From positions 1-18,122 of the forward strand of contig JAHJBW010000144.1 in NCBI GenBank assembly GCA_018813405.1: 18,122 nucleotides of DNA. Reading direction: 5' to 3'. Below the pieces are notes generated by a model. It did not search any database, was not told the origin of the DNA, and saw nothing but the letters and a program-made list of their open reading frames with translations. Source of the DNA: Candidatus Margulisiibacteriota bacterium (GTDB lineage Bacteria; Margulisbacteria; WOR-1; XYC2-FULL-46-14; JAHJBW01). This document shows positions 1 through 7,889 of the stretch, in pieces (position 1 is the first letter of the stretch; each line of letters begins with the position of its first letter). The position numbers and the translations under genes are program-made.

Positions 1-1
1 T

Positions 2-2515
2 CTCGGAGGCATTGAATGGGATAAGATACCGACCGCGTCAGGAGGCTTCAGGCTTGTTCCTCGTCTTACCATATCAAAAGGCACGGGAGTAAAATCTCAG
101 GGAAAAGTCGGCCTTCATTCTACCGGATCAGAAAAAGCCGCAATTTTTGTGGGAGATGTCGATCTTGCCGGTGATCTTACCATTACTTCGGGAAACATCG
201 CCCTTGACCAGGGAGCCAGTATTTCATTTGGCGACCAGCAGTTCTCTATTTCTCCCGACGGGACAATTTCCGGGGCCAGGATAGCCGCTCCGTTTGAATT
301 GTCCGGTTCTATAAACGGAATGGCAGATCCTCTGGCCAAACAGGGCATTATTGTTGGCGAGAACGCTTCGAACGGATACGGTATCCAGGGCATCAATACC
401 GAAGCAAATGGAACAGGTATCTTTGGAAGCAGCAGTAAAACTGGAACAGGCGCAAGCGGATACAACGCAAACACAACAGCATCCGATCTTAATATCGGCA
501 CTTCGGGCTTTACCCGCTCAGGCGGATTTGGCGGATATTTCCAGGCACTGGGTACCACTGGAACAGGATTAAAGGCCATAGCGGGCACCGGAGCGGGCAG
601 TAAAGCGGCAATTTTTGAAGGCGATGTTGATATTAATTCCGGCAATATCAATATGGAAGACGGATCGACCATCAATATTGGAAGCAGGTCTATTTCCATT
701 ACCACGGACGGCCAGCTTGCCGTTGACGGGGCGACAATCTCCGGGGGCACGGGAAGCATTCCTGATCCTTTTCATCTTTCAAAATCAAGAACGGTTGCTA
801 CTATACAGGGGACCAACACCTACCCCACTGACGGTGAAAATCCTGGAGTGGAAGGCATAAGCAACCTTGGATACGGCGTTGTCGGCAGGTCCAGCTCTCA
901 ACAAAGGGCCGCGGTATACGCGGTCAATGAAAGGACCGCCAGCGGCGACAATGTCGCCTTGCTGGCACAGAGCATCTATGGCATACCAATCTATGCCACC
1001 AATACCACTGCTGTAAAGCCGACCTTATACCTGCAAAACAGGGCCAGCAACGGCCAGGCCGCCCAGATACTGGGAGGAGTGAGCATTACAGGAGACCTGA
1101 ACGCGACTTCGCCTAATGGTAATATAAACATTACTTCCGGCAGGATAAGCGTATCAAACGCGCTTGGAGACCAAAATGCCGGGGTAATTTACGGTGCTTC
1201 GACAGGGATCGGCTCCGGCCTGATGGGTACCAGCACCGGAGGCAACGGTGTTTATGGCACCAGCACCAGCGGCAACGGCCTATCAGGCATGACTACCAGC
1301 GCCAACCGTGCCGGGGTCAGGGGCTTTAGCTCGGCCGCTCCATCTGGCGCGGACCTTGCGCCGGGGGTCAAGGGTGTTAGCAGCAACGGCACCGGCGTAA
1401 CGGGAGAAGGCCCCGTGGCAGGCGTGCAGGGGACAAGTGTTGACGGACAGGGTATTAGAGGAACAAGCACTAACTCCTATGGAGTGTACGGCGAAAGTTC
1501 ATTGAACAACGGCGGATATTTCACGACCAAAGCGGTTAACCGGTCGGCGCTCTATGCTGTTGGAAATGCGGGACACTACGGTGAGATCGGCGGTATCGAG
1601 CGCGGCGTGGTCGGATATCACAGCAACGGCAATTATGGTGGACTTGGTAACAATCAAGAAGGAGTCTGGGGCGCGGCTGCCACAGCGGGAAGCGTTGGTG
1701 TGGTTGGAAGAGGAAATTCAACCACCGGCATAGGGGTAGCCGGCTTTGGCGGCGGCAGGGCCAGAAATGTCACCGGCGGCGAAGGAGCGGGAGTATTTGG
1801 GCTTAGTGACGGGCACGGCATACACGGCGTTTCCGGCGGCGTTACCAGCATAGCGGGCAGGACAGCACCAGCCGCGATATTCGCCGAAAGCGCGGACAAC
1901 AATGCCCTGGTCGCATATACTAACAATGGCACAGGCGTGTACGGCTACAGTATTGGTGGTTTTGGCGGACAGTTTACCGGAACGACCGGCTTATATGCCA
2001 GCGGCAACCCTGCCATTGAAGCAAATGGAAATATTATGCCCCAGAACGATAATAGCTCAAACCTGGGATCAAGCTCAAAAAGGTACAGGGGCATTTATGC
2101 GGTAACGACCCAGTTCACTTCTACTCGTCTGGAAACCGCCGATCTTAATGAAAAATATGCCATGTCAGAAGCTGTTGAGAATGGGGATGTTGTGGTGATA
2201 AGCGGTGAAAAGATCATGAGCAAATGCAGCCTGCCCAACGACAGTCGGGTTGCCGGAGTGGTAAAAAAAGAAGGCGGCATAACACTGGATGAAAATCTTG
2301 AGAACGGCGTGCCGGTGGCGTTGGTGGGCAAAGTGCTTTGTAATGTTGACGCGGAATACGGAGAAGTATTTGTGGGAGACTTACTCACCACCTCCCCTAC
2401 CCTGGGCCATGCCATGAAGGCAGTGGACCCAAAGCCCGGGACGATAGTTGGAAAAGCCCTGGAATCGCTAAAGAGCGGAAAGAAACAGATATTGGTATTG
2501 GTCACGCTTCAATAA
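2..2515 (+). CDS. Fibre-like glycine-rich repeat surface protein, 5' partial
   Basis: The reading frame is open to the left edge, so the GTG at 149 is internal and the true start lies upstream; about 837 residues are visible. The protein is built of short glycine-rich repeats of the type G-x-G-V-x-G-x-S, many about 10 residues long. These alternate with a longer unit (near bases 120-290, 595-760 and 1070-1150) reading roughly AAIFxGDVDI, then SGNI, DGSxI and I-x-DG. Such repeats are common in beta-helical, trimeric tail-fibre-like or adhesin-like proteins (family knowledge). The last ~150 residues are not repetitive and include NLGSSSKRYRGIYA, GDVVVISGE, RVAGVVKKEG and GDLLTTSPTLGHAMKA, ending in ILVLVTLQ. 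This resembles C-terminal caps of fibre proteins, possibly related to autoproteolytic (Peptidase_G2-like) caps, but I cannot confirm that family. Only 1 base separates it from the next gene, so it probably heads or belongs to the same operon. Confidence 0.85.
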   Translation, partial: LGGIEWDKIPTASGGFRLVPRLTISKGTGVKSQGKVGLHSTGSEKAAIFVGDVDLAGDLTITSGNIALDQGASISFGDQQFSISPDGTISGARIAAPFELSGSINGMADPLAKQGIIVGENASNGYGIQGINTEANGTGIFGSSSKTGTGASGYNANTTASDLNIGTSGFTRSGGFGGYFQALGTTGTGLKAIAGTGAGSKAAIFEGDVDINSGNINMEDGSTINIGSRSISITTDGQLAVDGATISGGTGSIPDPFHLSKSRTVATIQGTNTYPTDGENPGVEGISNLGYGVVGRSSSQQRAAVYAVNERTASGDNVALLAQSIYGIPIYATNTTAVKPTLYLQNRASNGQAAQILGGVSITGDLNATSPNGNINITSGRISVSNALGDQNAGVIYGASTGIGSGLMGTSTGGNGVYGTSTSGNGLSGMTTSANRAGVRGFSSAAPSGADLAPGVKGVSSNGTGVTGEGPVAGVQGTSVDGQGIRGTSTNSYGVYGESSLNNGGYFTTKAVNRSALYAVGNAGHYGEIGGIERGVVGYHSNGNYGGLGNNQEGVWGAAATAGSVGVVGRGNSTTGIGVAGFGGGRARNVTGGEGAGVFGLSDGHGIHGVSGGVTSIAGRTAPAAIFAESADNNALVAYTNNGTGVYGYSIGGFGGQFTGTTGLYASGNPAIEANGNIMPQNDNSSNLGSSSKRYRGIYAVTTQFTSTRLETADLNEKYAMSEAVENGDVVVISGEKIMSKCSLPNDSRVAGVVKKEGGITLDENLENGVPVALVGKVLCNVDAEYGEVFVGDLLTTSPTLGHAMKAVDPKPGTIVGKALESLKSGKKQILVLVTLQ
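1226..1315 (+). repeat. In-frame 30-bp tandem repeat, three diverged copies
   Basis: Three 30-bp units at 1226-1255, 1256-1285 and 1286-1315 encode the decapeptides GTSTGGNGVY, GTSTSGNGLS and GMTTSANRAG. The first two are close at DNA level and the third has diverged. They are the clearest example of the ten-residue beta-repeat that dominates the surrounding protein, and suggest growth by local duplication. Confidence 0.75.
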
Positions 2516-2516
2516 A

Positions 2517-3794
2517 ATGAAAAAAAATAGTATAAGTTCTATCTTGTTGTTAATTGTGACATTGCTTGCCCTGAGCACCTCGACGCTGCTCGGTGTCGAA
2601 GGGGTATATGCTGAAGTCGTTTCAGGTAACGGTGTTACCGTAAACTACGTAATTCCCTTTGGCGGCAGTGCCCTTGGACTGTCAGGAGGGGGCGTGACGG
2701 TACACGATGTCAAAGGCCAACCGGTCATTGGCATCTCTACCGGAGACATTCCTGGCCCTGACGGACCAATAACCGCCACAGTGATATTTGGCTGGGGTCC
2801 AATGTGGAGCCTGGTGCCGATAGTAATAGAAGAAGGAGTGCCGGAAGGCACTGTGCCGCTTACCATTGCCCGTGACGGCAATAATATCCTGATAACCTGG
2901 AATAATGGCCTATATGGCGACAACATCAGCCTGTTCTATCTGCCCGGCGACGGGACAGGCATTTACACCAATACTCCCGATCCCTGGCAGGCCGTGGACG
3001 GTAATTTCACACTCCAGCTTGCGCAGGGAAGGATAACACATAACAATCAGGTGGGTGCGGGACTTACCGAGGTCTACTACAAAGCCCTTCAGCCCGGTTA
3101 TACCAGGACCAGTCTAAATTCTGACAATGTCAACGTACTATCTACAGCCTGGTCGGTTGGGAAGTTCAACGTCAATATCGAAGGCCAGGCCGCCAATGCC
3201 GGCAAAAACCTTATGTCCATACCTTTTATTTCCCAGGCCGGTACTACTGTTGCCAGTGTTTTCGGCACAGGGACGCCGTGGCAGGAGGGCGACATTATAA
3301 ACAGCAAAAATTCGGCTGATCCTACCTACCTTTCCGCCATATACAGGAACGGCAGCTGGGCATCGACCGTAAGCGGCAACGCCCCTGACTTTATTTTTAC
3401 ACCCGAATACGCGTTTGAGATAGTCACCAGAGCCAACAAAATATTTACATCTGTCGGCGAGGTGCCCAGGGACCCGATCTCGATCGCAGTGTGGGGCATG
3501 AGCTCGCCTCCCGACGGCAAGACACTGCTCGGCATGGCATATCCAAGGAATTTCCAGCTTTCTGACAGCACGCTCATCGCCAATGGCGCGTCCAATGGTG
3601 ATATAATCCAGTATAAAGTTTCTGCTCTGGCTCCGGCCTATATTTCCGCTGTTGTTGTTAACAGCCAGTGGAGGGACGCTTCGAGCGGACAGGCTATATT
3701 GCCTGTTGAAATTGGGACATTAAGGCCTTCTTTAGGCTATGTGTACGCAACAAAAGGCGGCGGATTCACATGGCAAAGAAGTCCTAATTATTAA
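2517..3794 (+). CDS. Secreted modular protein, type A, with tandem C-terminal modules
   Basis: Protein of 425 residues, function unknown. A signal peptide (hydrophobic core about 9-26, likely SPase I cleavage after VYA-32) indicates export. Residues ~112-225 form an FN3-like beta domain beginning VPLTIARDGNNILITW. Two tandem copies of a C-terminal module follow. Copy 1 (~229-317) contains NLMSIPF, then GDIINS and YRNGSW. Copy 2 (~334-425) contains TLLGMAYP, GDIIQY and VNSQW. The arrangement matches the gene at 5037 from the FN3-like domain to the end, and both finish in PNY; the N-terminal ~100 residues differ. The start ATG lies 1 base after the previous stop and has no clear Shine-Dalgarno, which suggests translational coupling. 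No membrane anchor, LPXTG or SLH motif is visible. Confidence 0.9.
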   Translation: MKKNSISSILLLIVTLLALSTSTLLGVEGVYAEVVSGNGVTVNYVIPFGGSALGLSGGGVTVHDVKGQPVIGISTGDIPGPDGPITATVIFGWGPMWSLVPIVIEEGVPEGTVPLTIARDGNNILITWNNGLYGDNISLFYLPGDGTGIYTNTPDPWQAVDGNFTLQLAQGRITHNNQVGAGLTEVYYKALQPGYTRTSLNSDNVNVLSTAWSVGKFNVNIEGQAANAGKNLMSIPFISQAGTTVASVFGTGTPWQEGDIINSKNSADPTYLSAIYRNGSWASTVSGNAPDFIFTPEYAFEIVTRANKIFTSVGEVPRDPISIAVWGMSSPPDGKTLLGMAYPRNFQLSDSTLIANGASNGDIIQYKVSALAPAYISAVVVNSQWRDASSGQAILPVEIGTLRPSLGYVYATKGGGFTWQRSPNY

Positions 3795-3809
3795 TTAAAG
3801 GAGCATTAT

Positions 3810-5012
3810 ATGAAAAGAAAGATATTGATATTTCTAATATTTTTATTGGTCGGGGTGATGATATCACCATCCATGGCCGGGAACAAAACCCTGTTCATAA
3901 CTGGGAACGGTATCACCTCTTTGACCAACGACGTTGATGCTTCTGTCTACGAAGAAAACATACGTTTTTATCTGAACAACTTTAATACCGACTTGACGAT
4001 CAACGACCCTGTCACCGGCACGGGAACCAACCTGCAGATATCGGGTGGCGAGGTTATAGCGCCAACTTCAGCAGGAAAAAATATAATGGTCAATGTCAAT
4101 GTGAACGATACAATAATTGCCATTATCTGGCAGGGAAGCTATTACGCAAAACTTACGCTGGCCATGAACCAGGCCAACTATGACAACTCTACCCTGACAT
4201 GGAACTGGACCAACGCGCATGTCGATTATTTTGCGGGTGCGCCAGCCATTCCAACAATTTCGGATATTGTCGAAAAGATGGTCAGGATAGACCAGACCGA
4301 GGATTATATTGTTAATTTTGATGTGGCGGTGGCACCGGGAAGACTGCCTGGCGGGGGCCTTTCGGAAGGAACCACCTACAGGGTTGTCGGTATCAGGCAA
4401 GAAGAAGCTTTTGTACAACCTTCGGCATCCGCTCCCAACAATGCCAATATCAAAGATTCGACAAGCTCACCAATAGCATTGAACAGTCCGGCAGACAATG
4501 CTGAATACTTCGACATTGGCGGTCTGCCTTATAAATTCCGTGCCGCGGCATATGTTGACGGCATGGCCTGGGGAAGAGCCAACAGTATCTACTATTCCGA
4601 ATGGAGTCCCGAGGTAAGCTGGATATCGGGAGCCGGCGGAGCAGGGATCGCGGGTGGAGGTACAAGCATTATTCTTCGTGAAAACCCTGCCACCTACGGC
4701 ATAAACGCCATAGCCATACCCTATTACACCACAGAGTTCAGGGCCAATGATGTTGCCGCGGCCAACGCCCTGGAATTGTTAAGGCAAATAAATATCGCGG
4801 CCGGAAGAGATCCGATAATGAACGGGATCGTTACCACCCTGACCTATTGGGACCCAACAACCCAACAGCCGGTGGGCATTACTATACCATCCGGCAGGCC
4901 AAACCAGGATGCTCAAAACCAATTAAGCGCGATTGCGCTCAGGCCTGGCATGTCGGTTTATGTTTCGATCAATGGGGTTGAAACTGTTACACTTCCGATC
5001 AGCTGGCAATAA
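3810..5012 (+). CDS. Secreted modular protein, type B
   Basis: Protein of 400 residues, function unknown. The signal peptide is MKRK plus a hydrophobic core, with likely cleavage after SMA-23. A good Shine-Dalgarno (AAAGGAG, 3797-3803) fixes the ATG. The architecture runs in parallel with the gene at 6417. The N-terminal beta region has ENIRFYLN (ANIQYYLN in the paralogue). A linker reads APAIPTI (APGAPTI in the paralogue). An FN3-like stretch (~187-275) has YKFRAAAYV then YYSEWSPEVSW. The C-terminal module (~287-400) has INAIAIPY, a helix ALELLRQIN, a YWD motif and LRPGMSVYV. That module is shared with the proteins at 6417 and 8905. No cysteine, enzyme motif or surface anchor is recognised. 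A structural or adhesive role is inference. Confidence 0.9.
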   Translation: MKRKILIFLIFLLVGVMISPSMAGNKTLFITGNGITSLTNDVDASVYEENIRFYLNNFNTDLTINDPVTGTGTNLQISGGEVIAPTSAGKNIMVNVNVNDTIIAIIWQGSYYAKLTLAMNQANYDNSTLTWNWTNAHVDYFAGAPAIPTISDIVEKMVRIDQTEDYIVNFDVAVAPGRLPGGGLSEGTTYRVVGIRQEEAFVQPSASAPNNANIKDSTSSPIALNSPADNAEYFDIGGLPYKFRAAAYVDGMAWGRANSIYYSEWSPEVSWISGAGGAGIAGGGTSIILRENPATYGINAIAIPYYTTEFRANDVAAANALELLRQINIAAGRDPIMNGIVTTLTYWDPTTQQPVGITIPSGRPNQDAQNQLSAIALRPGMSVYVSINGVETVTLPISWQ

Positions 5013-5036
5013 AGACCAGGGAATAGAAAGAAATAG

Positions 5037-6404
5037 ATGTTTAAGGATATTGGCAGAAAGTTAATATTCATGTTAACGCTGGTATTGTGCCTGCAGTCAG
5101 GCATGGCCATGGCGGTTACCAGCGAAGACGCCATACAGGGCTATTATTATTACTGGATAACCGGCAATGTAGAACAAGGCGCATCACCTGTTTACCCGAA
5201 CGGCCTTACAATTTTGATCTATGATGAAGAGAACGGCCATGTCTGGACCGACAGTCTGGCCAGGACGACCATAGCCGCTGACAAATATATGCTCAACTCT
5301 TTTGATTCCTTTGCCCCGTATGAAGTGGGCAAAAAATACCTGGTGGCCACCATTCAGCAAAGCGGCTGGGGAGCCGGGCCAGAGCAAGTCACCATTAGCG
5401 GGTCTGGCGTGGAGGTGTTGAACCTTACTATGGTGGAAGGCGGCGGTGTTGTGCCAGAAGAGCCGCCATCAGATGTGCCAACGGGAACCATTCCCCTGAC
5501 CATTGCCAGGGATCCCAACAATCCCGCCAATATACTTATTAGCTGGAATACTTCTGTCCCCGCCTATCGCGACGCGGAAATTTATATGCTGGCCGGCGAC
5601 GGTTCAGGTACCTTTACTAACAATACGGCCAACTGGATAATGGTCAACGATCCTGCTGTGTCGGCATTGTTTGACGATCCAAACGGTTTGGCTGACGGCA
5701 TGCTGGTCTTTTTGGGACAGTTCGGAGCAACCTCAACAGCGCCTGAAGCATATTTCAAGGCAGTGCAGACCAGGTACGGCGCGTATAATGTCGATCCCGC
5801 GACCGGCCTGCAGTATCTTGAACAGGCCTGGGCGGTTGGGAAATTTGATGTGTTATTGAGGCGTTTCTGGAACTTTGTTTCGGTGCCGTTCTTGACATCA
5901 AATGCCAGCCTGAACACCGCTTACGGGACAGATATCTTCACTGATGGAGATGAAGCCTGGAAGATCAATACCAGCGTTACTCCGTCACTTACGGAAATGA
6001 CCTCTTTTACCGGAGCCACCAACTGGCAGGGGCTGACAATAAATGCCGGTGAAGGATGTATGATCTTTATGAAGACCCTGCCTCAGGGCGAGACCAGAAC
6101 CATGACGGTACTTGGCGAAGTGGCCCGTTCATACTCATCTAGAATGGCATGGCTGTTCAACCTTATGGGCAATCCCTACCCTGCAACGTTTAGCAATTTC
6201 AGCCTGGGCAGCATACCGCCTGCAGGCAGCGGCCAAGATGGGGACGAAATATGGTCTTTTGATCCAGCAACACAGACGCCTTCAGTATCTTCTTACAGGA
6301 ATAATGCCTGGGATCCGACGGTCCCAATGCAAAGCTCAAACGGATATTTGTTCTTCAGGAAGAACAACGACCCGTTTGACTGGGCGCCAGTTCCAAATTA
6401 TTAA
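5037..6404 (+). CDS. Secreted modular protein, type A, links both halves of the family
   Basis: Protein of 455 residues, function unknown. Signal peptide with likely cleavage after AMA-26. The N-terminal domain (~35-135) has the pattern NGLTILIYDEENG, YMLNSF, VGKKYLVATIQ, then GWGAGPEQVTISGSG. It recurs in the proteins at 7890 and 11171, and its two-layer beta pattern is reminiscent of carboxypeptidase-regulatory/transthyretin-like folds (inference). An FN3-like domain follows at ~148-270 (IPLTIARDPNN, then NILISW). Two tandem C-terminal modules come next: 278-362 (NFVSVPF, DGDEAWKI, AGEGCMIF) and 372-455 (LFNLMGNPYP, DGDEIWSF, SNGYLFF). The second half matches the protein at 2517, and this gene is the bridge showing that the type A genes are related. 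The Shine-Dalgarno is weak. Confidence 0.9.
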   Translation: MFKDIGRKLIFMLTLVLCLQSGMAMAVTSEDAIQGYYYYWITGNVEQGASPVYPNGLTILIYDEENGHVWTDSLARTTIAADKYMLNSFDSFAPYEVGKKYLVATIQQSGWGAGPEQVTISGSGVEVLNLTMVEGGGVVPEEPPSDVPTGTIPLTIARDPNNPANILISWNTSVPAYRDAEIYMLAGDGSGTFTNNTANWIMVNDPAVSALFDDPNGLADGMLVFLGQFGATSTAPEAYFKAVQTRYGAYNVDPATGLQYLEQAWAVGKFDVLLRRFWNFVSVPFLTSNASLNTAYGTDIFTDGDEAWKINTSVTPSLTEMTSFTGATNWQGLTINAGEGCMIFMKTLPQGETRTMTVLGEVARSYSSRMAWLFNLMGNPYPATFSNFSLGSIPPAGSGQDGDEIWSFDPATQTPSVSSYRNNAWDPTVPMQSSNGYLFFRKNNDPFDWAPVPNY

Positions 6405-6409
6405 GGAGG
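6403..6409 (+). promoter_or_regulatory. Ribosome binding site deciding the start at 6417
   Basis: AAGGAGG overlaps the preceding stop codon and is 7 bases from the ATG at 6417 but only 4 from the in-frame GTG at 6414, so it favours the ATG. Confidence 0.75.
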
Positions 6410-6416
6410 AAACGTG

Positions 6417-7886
6417 ATGAAAAATAAATTATGTAAATTAAAGGGAGGCATTAAGTTCCTGGCGATACTTTTATTTTCATGTTCTTTTATTAGCGCGTCA
6501 CTGGCTGCCGGTACTCTATATGTAAGCAGGACTAACGACAATTATCGCCTAAGAAATTTCAGCGGCGGCATTATAGATCCTACCTCAGCCAATATACAAT
6601 ACTATCTTAACAGTGCGCCTGCTTCTCCTCTGGACAACGGCATTCAAACATCGTATTCCGGTCCCGAACTCGACGGCGACGACTATAAATGGACTTTTTT
6701 AGCCGAGACCGGCACAGTTGTAGCCAGGCTATGGGCGGGAGCCATTGGCAGTTCGGACTATGTCGTCTTCAGCACAGGCTACAAGTTTGACAATGGCGCA
6801 TCTTCACCCTTGACCCTGACTCACCCCATACCCAGCAAATACTTTATTAATGCACAGGCTACCTGGCACGCATCTGCGCCGGGCGCGCCCACCATCGGGC
6901 CCAGGACCGAATCTTTAGTCGTTCCCGCTAACCCTGACGATCCCTTGAATGATACCGTAAGCTTTACGGTTTCATATGACCAGAACGCCAATCACATTCA
7001 GCTTTCGGCAAACTCAGCCGGAAACACGAATTACGAAGTCCAGATGAGAAGACAGGGCGATGCCTGGCCGCCCGAAGGCGCATTGGGCAATGCCAATGTG
7101 GTATACTCCAACGGCTCGGTATCCTTTAATTCGCAGACCAATGGATTTGTTGCCGGCGATACATTAGAATTTCGCGCCAGGGCTTCCAACTGGTTTGGGA
7201 CAGGACCGTGGTCGGCAACCGTGGTTCACAGCACCTACGCGGGTGGCGTTGGCGCTGAAACCCCTCTTGTCTACAACCTTGACATTTCCTATGACAGCGA
7301 AGTCGAGAATGGCTACCTGACCTGGCAGTCAACCATTCCCAATATCAATTTTGACATTTACGGATCGACCGATAAAGTTACCTGGAAATCAATGGCTAGA
7401 GACAGGTCATCACAGTCATACGATTTCAATTTCGTGAACGCCCTTTTGAAAAATTCAATGATGTATATTACAGTCGTACCCGCCGGACAGGACGTTAACG
7501 CCTACCCTCTTGAGGTTGTGGGTATTTCCAGGACAGTGCTGGCCCACTCTGTCGTTGATCCCGCAAATCCCGCCAACAATCGCACCGGCATTACCTCTTT
7601 ATCTTTGCCTTTCAGCGAAACCAAGGGATTTGCCAACACTGGACCCGGAGAAGGGACCATTATTCAAAACGCGACGCAGTTAAGGGATACTGTCAACACG
7701 CTAAGTGCCAATTCCTTTGAATTCGTGGGCGGCTGGAATGCCGCCACTCAATCCGAGACCTTCTTTGCCATTGACGCGGGGGGCAACCCGCAGGGCGATC
7801 CCAATATGCCGCTGGCGCCGGGCGTTGGCTACCAGCTTTCTGTCGGAGGAAATAGCGACCTTAACCTGATACTAATTGGAAAATAA
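6417..7886 (+). CDS. Secreted modular protein, type B, with FN3-like domains
   Basis: Protein of 489 residues, function unknown. A GTG at 6414 is in frame. The strong Shine-Dalgarno (AAGGAGG, 6403-6409) is 7 bases from the ATG at 6417, which is chosen here. Signal peptide core ~12-28, likely cleavage after SLA-30; the LFSC sequence has Phe at -2, so a lipobox is unlikely. The N-terminal region and FN3-like segment (~180-272: SFTVSYDQN, YEVQMRRQ, LEFRARASNWFGTGPWS) parallel the protein at 3810. A second beta domain (~283-375) has LTWQSTIPNINFDIY. The C-terminal module (~378-489) has ITSLSLPF, a helix TQLRDTVN, GGWNAATQ and LAPGVGYQLSV. It lies between a type A gene (12 bases upstream) and the dockerin gene (3 bases downstream). 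Confidence 0.9.
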   Translation: MKNKLCKLKGGIKFLAILLFSCSFISASLAAGTLYVSRTNDNYRLRNFSGGIIDPTSANIQYYLNSAPASPLDNGIQTSYSGPELDGDDYKWTFLAETGTVVARLWAGAIGSSDYVVFSTGYKFDNGASSPLTLTHPIPSKYFINAQATWHASAPGAPTIGPRTESLVVPANPDDPLNDTVSFTVSYDQNANHIQLSANSAGNTNYEVQMRRQGDAWPPEGALGNANVVYSNGSVSFNSQTNGFVAGDTLEFRARASNWFGTGPWSATVVHSTYAGGVGAETPLVYNLDISYDSEVENGYLTWQSTIPNINFDIYGSTDKVTWKSMARDRSSQSYDFNFVNALLKNSMMYITVVPAGQDVNAYPLEVVGISRTVLAHSVVDPANPANNRTGITSLSLPFSETKGFANTGPGEGTIIQNATQLRDTVNTLSANSFEFVGGWNAATQSETFFAIDAGGNPQGDPNMPLAPGVGYQLSVGGNSDLNLILIGK

Positions 7887-7889
7887 TAA

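Noticed and set aside
115..759. 214-residue minus-strand open frame within the fibre gene
   Set aside because: Its proline/alanine/valine-rich low-complexity product is what the reverse complement of glycine-rich repeats gives.
1100..1900. CRISPR array or mobile-element repeats
   Set aside because: The repeats are in frame, diverged and encode glycine-rich beta units with no constant spacer lengths, so they are protein repeats.
2050..2515. Firm assignment of the fibre cap as Peptidase_G2 autoprotease
   Set aside because: Only general resemblance is seen; I cannot point to a conserved catalytic residue, so the family name is left as a possibility.
6440..6510. Lipoprotein signal in the type B protein (LFSC)
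   Set aside because: Phe at -2 does not fit the lipobox, and an Ala-x-Ala-type signal peptidase I site (SLA-A) follows shortly after.
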